Assembly (NCBI RefSeq): GCF_036320965.1
Contig: NC_092241.1
Span: 30,034,297 to 30,098,296 of the forward strand
DNA length: 64,000 nucleotides
From: Panulirus ornatus
Lineage: Eukaryota > Arthropoda > Malacostraca > Decapoda > Palinuridae
Reading direction: 5' to 3'
Shown piece after piece: positions 59,913 to 64,000 of this stretch. A program made the position numbers and the translations under genes. The notes beneath the pieces are model-generated. The model did no database searches, had not been told where the DNA came from, and saw only the letters and a program-made list of their open reading frames with translations. The number at the start of each line of letters is the position of its first letter. The stretch's first letter is position 1.

Positions 59913-60966
59913 GCTTTGTCGCTGTCTCCCGCGTTTGCGAGGTAGCGCAAGGAAACAGACGAAAGAAATGGCCCAACCCACCCCCATACACATGTATATA
60001 CATACGTCTACACACGCAAATATACATACCTACACAGCTTTCCATGGTTTACCCCAGACGCTTCACATGCCTTGATTCAATCCACTGACAGCACATCAAC
60101 CCCGGTATACCACATCGCTCCAATTCACTCTATTCCTTGCCCTCCTTTCACCCTCCTGCATGCTCAGGCCCCGATCACACAAAATCTTTTTCACTCCATC
60201 TTTCCACCTCCAATTTGGTCTCCCTCTTCTCCTCGTTCCCTCCACCTCCGACACATATATTCTCTTGGTCAATCTTTCCTCACTCATTCTCTCCATGTGC
60301 CCGAACCATTTCAAAACACCCTCTTCTGCTCTCTCAACCACGCTCTTTTTATTTCCACACATCTCTCTTACCCTTACGTTACTTACTCGATCAAACCACC
60401 TCACACCACACATTGTCCTCAAACATCTCATTTCCAGCACATCCATCCTCCTGCGCACAACTCTATCCATAGCCCACGCCTCGCAACCATACAACATTGT
60501 TGGAACCACTATTCCTTCAAACATACCCACTTTTGCTTTCCGAGATAATGTTCTCGACTTCCACACATTCTTCAAGGCTCACAGAATTTTCGCCCCCTCC
60601 CCCACCCTATGATCCACTTCCGCTTCCATGGTTCCATCCGCTGCCAGATCCACTCCCAGATATCAAAAACACTTCACTTCCTCCAGTTTTTCTCCATTCA
60701 AACTCACCTCCCAATTGACTTGATCCTCAACCCTACTGTACCTAATAACCTTGCTCTTATTCACATTTACTCTTAACTTTCTTCTTTCACACACTTTACC
60801 AAACTCAGTCACCAGCTTCTGCAGTTTCTCACATGAATCAGCCACCAGCGCTGTATCATCAGCGAACAACAACTGACTCACTTCCCAAGCTCTCTCATCC
60901 CCAACAGACTTCATACTTGCCCCTCTTTCCAAAACTTTTGCATTCACCTCCCTAACAACCCCATCC
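59913..60966 (-). pseudogene. LINE copy with two nonsense mutations
   Basis: Highly similar to 26208-27272. The RT frame is readable in the same register but broken by TGA at 60663-60665 (CFRYLG to CF*YLG, an Arg codon AGA to TGA) and TGA at 60579-60581 (ILGALK to IL*ALK, a Gly codon GGA to TGA). The FADD active site, YGCEAW and C-terminal regions are otherwise conserved. Truncated on the 5' side at MDGVVREVNAKVLE, where it passes into (TA)n at 60967. The 3' UTR ends in the tail core and poly(A). Inactive. Confidence 0.85.
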
Positions 60967-60969
60967 ATA

Positions 60970-61050
<81 letters not shown>
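60967..61050. repeat. (TA)n between LINE and SINE-B
   Basis: About 84 bp of TA with one C interruption. It adjoins the 5' break of the LINE and the 3' end of SINE-B copy 5. Confidence 0.95.
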
Positions 61051-61052
<2 letters not shown>

Positions 61053-61056
61053 CTCT

Positions 61057-61289
61057 TTCTTTCAAACTATTCGCCATTTCTCGCGTTAGCAAGGTAGCGT
61101 TAAGAACAGAGAACTGGGCCTTTGAGGGAATATCCTCACCTGGCCCCCTTCTCTGTTCCTTCTTTTAGAAAATTAAAAGAAAATAATGAGAGAGGAGGAT
61201 TTCCAGCCCCCCGCTCCCTCCCCTTTTAGTCGCCTTCTACGACATGCAGGGAATACGTGGGAAGTATTCTTTCTCCCCTATCCCCAGGG

Positions 61290-61291
<2 letters not shown>
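61057..61291 (-). mobile_element. SINE-B copy 5, full length
   Basis: Reverse-strand copy, close to copy 1. Plus strand: CTATTCGCCATTTCTCGCGTT at 61068, TTAGCAAGGTAGCGTTAAG, CCTCACCTGGCCCCCTTCTC, TTTTAGTCGCCTTCTACGAC at about 61225, and CTCCCCTATCCCCAGGGATA at 61274-61293. Bounded on the 3' side by (TA)n (60967-61050) and on the 5' side by a short (TA)n-(GT)n (61291-61321). Confidence 0.8.
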
Positions 61292-61319
<28 letters not shown>

Positions 61320-61322
<3 letters not shown>

Positions 61323-61657
61323 AAGTCAACGGCATCATCTCCAAAAGTCTCGCTTCGGCCAATTGTCCCATGGCGATAGAATTCCCACTCCTTGGGCCTA
61401 TTGGAAGCAACAAGTTGCTCGACTGTGCGACATCACTTGCCTGGAGGAGAGGCAAGCAGCTAGTATACACCTGTACATCTAACTTAGGGGAATCCAATTT
61501 AGTGAAGACCTCAGAAGATCAACGTTATGTTGTAGACTTCAAGGAAAGGCAGAAAGAGACCAAAGTGCAGCGGCCAAGATCTACAATACCTCTTCGTTTC
61601 TACTGGTTCAGAGATGCTGGGACCCCGGGGGAAGAAGGCCCTTGGCATCCCCAGTGA
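61320..61657 (+). CDS. Unidentified coding-like segment
   Basis: About 112 codons open in one frame directly after the (GT)n, ending at the TGA at 61655-61657, with balanced base composition. It includes EVNGIISKSLASANCPMAIE, FPLLGPIGSNKLLDCATS, LVYTCTSNLGESNLVKTSE and RYVVDFKERQKETKVQ. No ATG-led start is evident; upstream residues come from SINE-B and GT repeat. I do not recognise the family. It lies between a SINE-B and a LINE relic, so an exon or an internal piece of an unknown repeat are both possible. Confidence 0.28.
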
Positions 61658-61699
61658 CCTTGTATTCCGGCTAAGAAAAGCAACTAAGGGTGATAGAGA

Positions 61700-62530
61700 G
61701 CAGCAGGTTTTCTATTCTCCAGCTCTCCTTGTCCCTCTACTTCTGACACATATCCTCTTTATTAGCCTCTCTTCACTGATTCTCTCTGTTTGCTCAAACC
61801 ATTTCAATACACCTTCTTCTACTCTCTCAACTATACCTCTCTCTCTTACCTATCATGTTTTACTTATTCGATCAAACCACCTTACATCGCATGCTATCCA
61901 CCAAAATTTCATTTCCAACACATCCACCTTTCGCTGCACATCCTCATTTATATCCCATGGCTCACAACCACATAACATTGTTAGGACTGCTATACCTTCA
62001 AATATTCCCATTTTTGCCCTCTAAGATAGCAATCTCTCTCTCTTCACTCATTCTTCAACACTTCTCAGAACCAATACCCTATCACCCATCCCATGATTCA
62101 CCTCCGCTTTCATTGTTCCTTTTGCCGCCATATCCACTCCCAGGTATCTAAAACACTCCTCATTCTCCACATATTCTTTATTCAGACACACCCTATCCAA
62201 CTGTCTTACTTCCCTACTAAACCTAATACATGTTTTTCATTCACATCTACTCTCGGCTTCCTCCCTATATACAGTCTCCCAAACTTAGATATTAACTTCT
62301 ACAGTTTCACATTCGAATCTGCCACTAGTGCTGTGTCATCAGGAAACAACAGCTGACGCACTTCCCATGTTGCTTCACCCTCTACGGAACCTATACTCGA
62401 CACCCTTTATCCAAGACCCTTGCATTTACCTCCCTCACCACCGAATCCATAAAGAATCAAACAATAATGGTGACATAACACAACCCTCCCGCAGACCCAA
62501 CTCGCCTTGAATCACTCACCCTTGCGTTGT
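61700..62530 (-). pseudogene. Diverged LINE copy of a second subfamily
   Basis: Minus-strand RT remnant. GLREGCVMSP at about 62500 (intact copy GLRQGCVMSP), LLFPDDTALVADS at about 62350 (intact LLFADDTALVADS, so the conserved Ala is Pro), FGRLYIGRKPRVDVNE at about 62275, CFRYLGVDMAAKGTM at about 62130, and so on to VSEVEG at about 61730. Nucleotide divergence from the 26-kb copy is much greater than for the 56-kb or 60-kb copies, and frameshifts and stops are frequent. The AAKGT variant is shared with the 33-kb relic, suggesting a common older subfamily. No (TA)n at either end. Confidence 0.75.
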
Positions 62531-63654
62531 AGCTATCGAGTGAAGGATTTGCCCAAATATTTCCAAAGCCTCCACTTTTCGAGCAACTTATGACTCACTG
62601 TCTTATGAAAGATAGATGAGTGTCCTATTCTCCTACCCGAAGGGATGAACCGTATGTCAAAAAGTGGGAGGTTTGCACAATGATCTCGGTGATTTTCTTT
62701 CCCCTTGCGTTTTAAGTTATCTGCCGAGCTTCAAGTAGGAGGCTTCAACTTTCACGTCCAAGTCCCATACCACTTGCTTAATAGATAACTTTTCTCCGTT
62801 ACCTCTTGCATAATAGATGGTCCACCCACCAAAAACTGGAAGCCAGATTTGTATATTATTCTCCCGCCATATTTGACATAGACAATCCTCTCACCAATAA
62901 TAAAATAGTGCTCTCTGACCTATTGTGTCATAGACTATCCTTCCACCTCATATTGGCTAATTTGCACTTACACGGTTGGCAAAGAAACTGCCGACAACCA
63001 CATCATAAACTCTTAAAGCAAACTGTGGATTCACCTTGTTTAGGTAATAACTTGCACATCGAACCCACACCAAATGATAGACGATGAACGGGTTACAGCC
63101 AAGATTCTATGTCTTGGCGTCCAGACCACAAGAAGCGACCCAGATATTGTTCCCATAAGGCTACACTTTCATCTGGTGCTACAATTAGAGGAGGGAAGAC
63201 CAAGTCGGTGCCTACCTTTTACTGATTTCTATCTACAAGCTTAACCACACCAATTAGCAAGCAATAAATCTGGGGAGACGGCAAATGATGTTCATTTTCA
63301 GATCCTTCCCGGCGATAAGGCAGCTAGAGTGTGCAGGTGAGCTTGGCTAATGGCGGTAGGTTACCTTCCAGTTCCAAGCTGGTCTATAGTTGTGTGTAGG
63401 AGTGTTCAGTACAGTGCCCGGTGGCCTTACTGTTTGACCCAGTACGCCTCGGCTTTCTCATGTAGTGGCTGGAACTGTCTCAGGTACCACCTGGGGGATG
63501 ACTTCGAATGTGGGTCTTTTGATGAAACGTGTGAGTGAAGGGACGTGTGTGGATGTATAGATATATCGGATATGGTCTGAGTAGGTGGAATCAGTAGTAT
63601 ATTGATTTGCCTCTTTCGATGTGTCCGTTGCTCCAGATATGGATGCGTTAGTTT

Positions 63655-63710
<56 letters not shown>

Positions 63711-64000
63711 TCGTTGATGTTTATCAGTAGGTTCTTTCACTGTCTATGAAGGAAGCTATTTCGTGGATAGCATCTCTCATTCAAAGTTTCTGTTTTCAGT
63801 CTAAGAAGGAAGGTAAACGGAGAGTTAGAAAAAGACAAAGAACACTGCTACATTTCAGAACTTAAATACCTTGTTTGATGGTGACATTTGCGGAGGAGCG
63901 TCCTTGTGCACAGGTTTTGGAAGTACAGTGGCATATTTCTCTCGGAAATAGCAAGACGATGATCGTACTTACGCTATGGAGTGATGCTGCCTTATTCCAA
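62531..64000. other. No recognisable gene; (GT)n at 63655-63708
   Basis: Unique-looking DNA. Open frames at 62806-63087 and 63350-63538 have no motif. A 54-bp GT tract lies at 63655-63708. Confidence 0.45.

Overview
This is eukaryotic, intron- and repeat-rich DNA, most likely from a decapod crustacean (shrimp, crab, lobster or crayfish group). The reasons are very long and frequent (TA)n, (CT/GA)n and (GT/CA)n microsatellites, and repeated copies of a non-LTR retrotransposon whose tail (core GCGAGGTAGCGCAAGG) I associate from memory with decapod genomes. Species cannot be fixed from the sequence alone. There are no bacterial-type operons, no rRNA, no convincing free-standing tRNA gene and no CRISPR array. 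No complete host protein gene is visible. The window reads as intergenic or long-intron DNA dominated by mobile-element remains.

Layout. 0.5-1 kb: relic of a CR1-like LINE endonuclease. 1.9-3 kb: two minisatellites (27-bp and 13-bp units). 3.6-4.8 kb: a SINE with a non-tRNA head ('SINE-B'), a tRNA-derived SINE ('SINE-A') and trinucleotide repeats. 4.97-5.07 kb: the best candidate host exon (99 nt, splice sites at both ends). 5.2-6.7 kb: a Jockey-like LINE relic whose RT region has been invaded by an 83-bp CT repeat. 8.3-8.7 kb: a second SINE-B. 10.57-10.86 kb: a 288-bp inverted-repeat element resembling a PIF/Harbinger MITE. 14.1-14.5 kb: a 35-bp minisatellite. 20.2-22.6 kb: SINE-A and a CR1-like RT relic. 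26.1-28.3 kb: the youngest element, a 5'-truncated LINE with an intact 549-codon RT reading frame. 31.6-33.7 kb: SINE-A, a diverged SINE-B and a decayed LINE. 40-48 kb: scattered weak gene signals (ORF plus poly(A) signal, TATA plus short first exon, two exon-like segments). 53.5-54.2 kb: hAT transposase relic. 54.7-62.5 kb: a cluster of at least seven fragments of the same LINE clade in both orientations, separated by (TA)n tracts.

How it fits together. One LINE lineage (FADD active site, RTE-like C-terminal region) appears to have supplied the mobilising machinery. SINE-B carries a 3' end closely related to the LINE 3' end, as expected if it borrows LINE reverse transcriptase. Both families are almost always bounded by (TA)n, which suggests insertion into or out of TA microsatellites. 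Microsatellites have also expanded inside dead LINE coding sequence, at motifs that were already short CT or GA runs. CR1-like, Jockey-like and hAT relics are older layers.

All family assignments rest on motif recognition by eye. No database search was run.
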